From the NCBI RefSeq assembly GCF_030412015.1, contig NZ_JASNRD010000010.1:142860-196915 (forward strand): 54,056 bases of DNA. Reading direction: 5' to 3'. How positions within the stretch are numbered: the stretch's first letter is position 1; every line of letters begins with the position of its first letter. The notes below the pieces were generated by a model. The model saw only the letters and a list, made by a program, of their open reading frames with translations. It ran no database searches and was not told where the DNA came from. This document shows positions 53,389-54,056 of this stretch, one piece after another. A program made the translations under genes and the position numbers. The stretch is from Massilia sp. YIM B02763 (GTDB lineage Bacteria > Pseudomonadota > Gammaproteobacteria > Burkholderiales > Burkholderiaceae_D).

Positions 53389-54056
53389 TCAGTGCTGGTA
53401 GGCGCCGATGTCGTAACCGGTCGAGGCATTACGCGCCTTGCCGTCCAGGTCGGTCGGATAGGCATTGGTCGCGATGCCGCGGCCGATCGCCGGGGAGCTG
53501 CTCGACAAGTGGAAATTCGGTGCCGCGGCCGTGCGCGAGTAGCCGGCGAACAGCGGATCCGAGCTGACGGTGCCCGTATGCGTCAGGCCGTTACGCAGCG
53601 AGAAGTTGTACGAGGTGTTCTTGAACACCAGGTTGTTCCTGTACTGGTTCGCCTTGCCCGTCGTGCCCTGCTCCGAGATGCCGTACTTGTTGTCGTACAC
53701 GATGTTGTTCGCCACGAACACATTGTTCGCGCCGGCCGAGGTGTAATAGAAGTCGCCGCCGCCGATCACCATGCCGAAGTTCGATGCCGCCGCCGTGTTG
53801 TTGGTGATGGTCACGTTGGTGGCGTCGTGCCACAGGTGGATCGCCACCGCGCCCACGCGGTAGACCAGGTTGTTCTTGATCGAACCCGAGGTGCTGAAAT
53901 AGATGCCTTGGACATAGGTGCAGCCGGCCGGGCCGATATCGTTCACCACATTGCTCACCACGTCCGTCATGACGCCGTGGTAATAGCTGTCCACGCCGAT
54001 CGCCGAACCGCCGGCGCTGGTGCAGGCCACCTTGGTTGCCAGGTGGTGGATGTGGT
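53389..54056 (-). CDS. Right-handed parallel beta-helix protein, C-terminal part (cut by window end)
   Basis: At least 222 residues; the frame is open through the window edge, so the N-terminus lies outside. Repeated Asn-rich turns, such as NVTITNNTAAAS, NVFVANNIVYDNKYGI and NQYRNNLVFKNTSYN, show a beta-helix as in pectate lyases and chondroitinase-like proteins. The C-terminus LDGKARNASTGYDIGAYQH is a common ending of secreted beta-helix proteins. Substrate, probably a polysaccharide, cannot be named. Confidence 0.85.
   Translation of the reverse strand, partial: HIHHLATKVACTSAGGSAIGVDSYYHGVMTDVVSNVVNDIGPAGCTYVQGIYFSTSGSIKNNLVYRVGAVAIHLWHDATNVTITNNTAAASNFGMVIGGGDFYYTSAGANNVFVANNIVYDNKYGISEQGTTGKANQYRNNLVFKNTSYNFSLRNGLTHTGTVSSDPLFAGYSRTAAAPNFHLSSSSPAIGRGIATNAYPTDLDGKARNASTGYDIGAYQH

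Overview
This 54 kb window is GC-rich chromosomal DNA from a betaproteobacterium, most likely an Oxalobacteraceae member of the Massilia/Telluria type. That placement is inferred from the combination of a class I PHA synthase with PhaR, a bamD-rluD-pgeF neighbourhood, an MSHA-type pilus cluster and PEP-CTERM secreted proteins. There is no transposase, integrase, phage gene, CRISPR array or rRNA. One tRNA (Leu, anticodon TAA) is present. Genes are densely packed on both strands and no real gene looks frameshifted.

Layout. 0.2-5.8 kb: a lipoprotein, an EamA-type transporter, and a sugar-acid module (MFS transporter plus glycerate kinase, divergent from a CdaR-type regulator). 5.8-12.1 kb: an unknown secreted protein, a TonB/Sel1 protein, a Cys-rich unknown, a Mut7-C RNase-like protein, a DUF72 protein, thioredoxin 2, a small membrane protein and cystathionine beta-lyase. 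12.2-16.5 kb: rimO, phaR, phaC and a small membrane protein. 16.5-22 kb: pgeF, rluD, bamD, yaaA, a PIN protein and a class I aminotransferase. 22-32.4 kb: an MSHA pilus cluster on the minus strand, in the order mshE, mshG, prepilin, mshI, pilN-like, mshJ, K, L, M, N. 32.7-38.2 kb: a very large hybrid histidine kinase overlapping a REC-GGDEF diguanylate cyclase, divergent from mshE. 38.2-41 kb: a two-subunit (PimC/PimD-like) acyl-CoA dehydrogenase plus a MaoC protein. 41.2-54 kb: two PEP-CTERM proteins, the tail-specific protease Prc, an M50-like membrane protein with thymidine kinase, a penicillin-acylase-type hydrolase, an orphan ParB-like protein, small unknowns, tRNA-Leu, a membrane diguanylate cyclase, a YedK/HMCES protein and the end of a beta-helix protein.

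The most interesting relationship is between the pilus and its divergent neighbours. MshE carries the N-terminal motif known to bind cyclic di-GMP, and the adjacent two-gene operon encodes a hybrid kinase and a response-regulator diguanylate cyclase with intact GGEEF and I-site. This suggests a self-contained signal-to-pilus circuit.

Two families of dispersed intergenic palindromes are also present. One is a paired REP/REPIN-like element of about 82-88 bp, found four times in pairs and twice as single palindromes. The other is a 103-bp element ended by perfect 18-bp inverted repeats.
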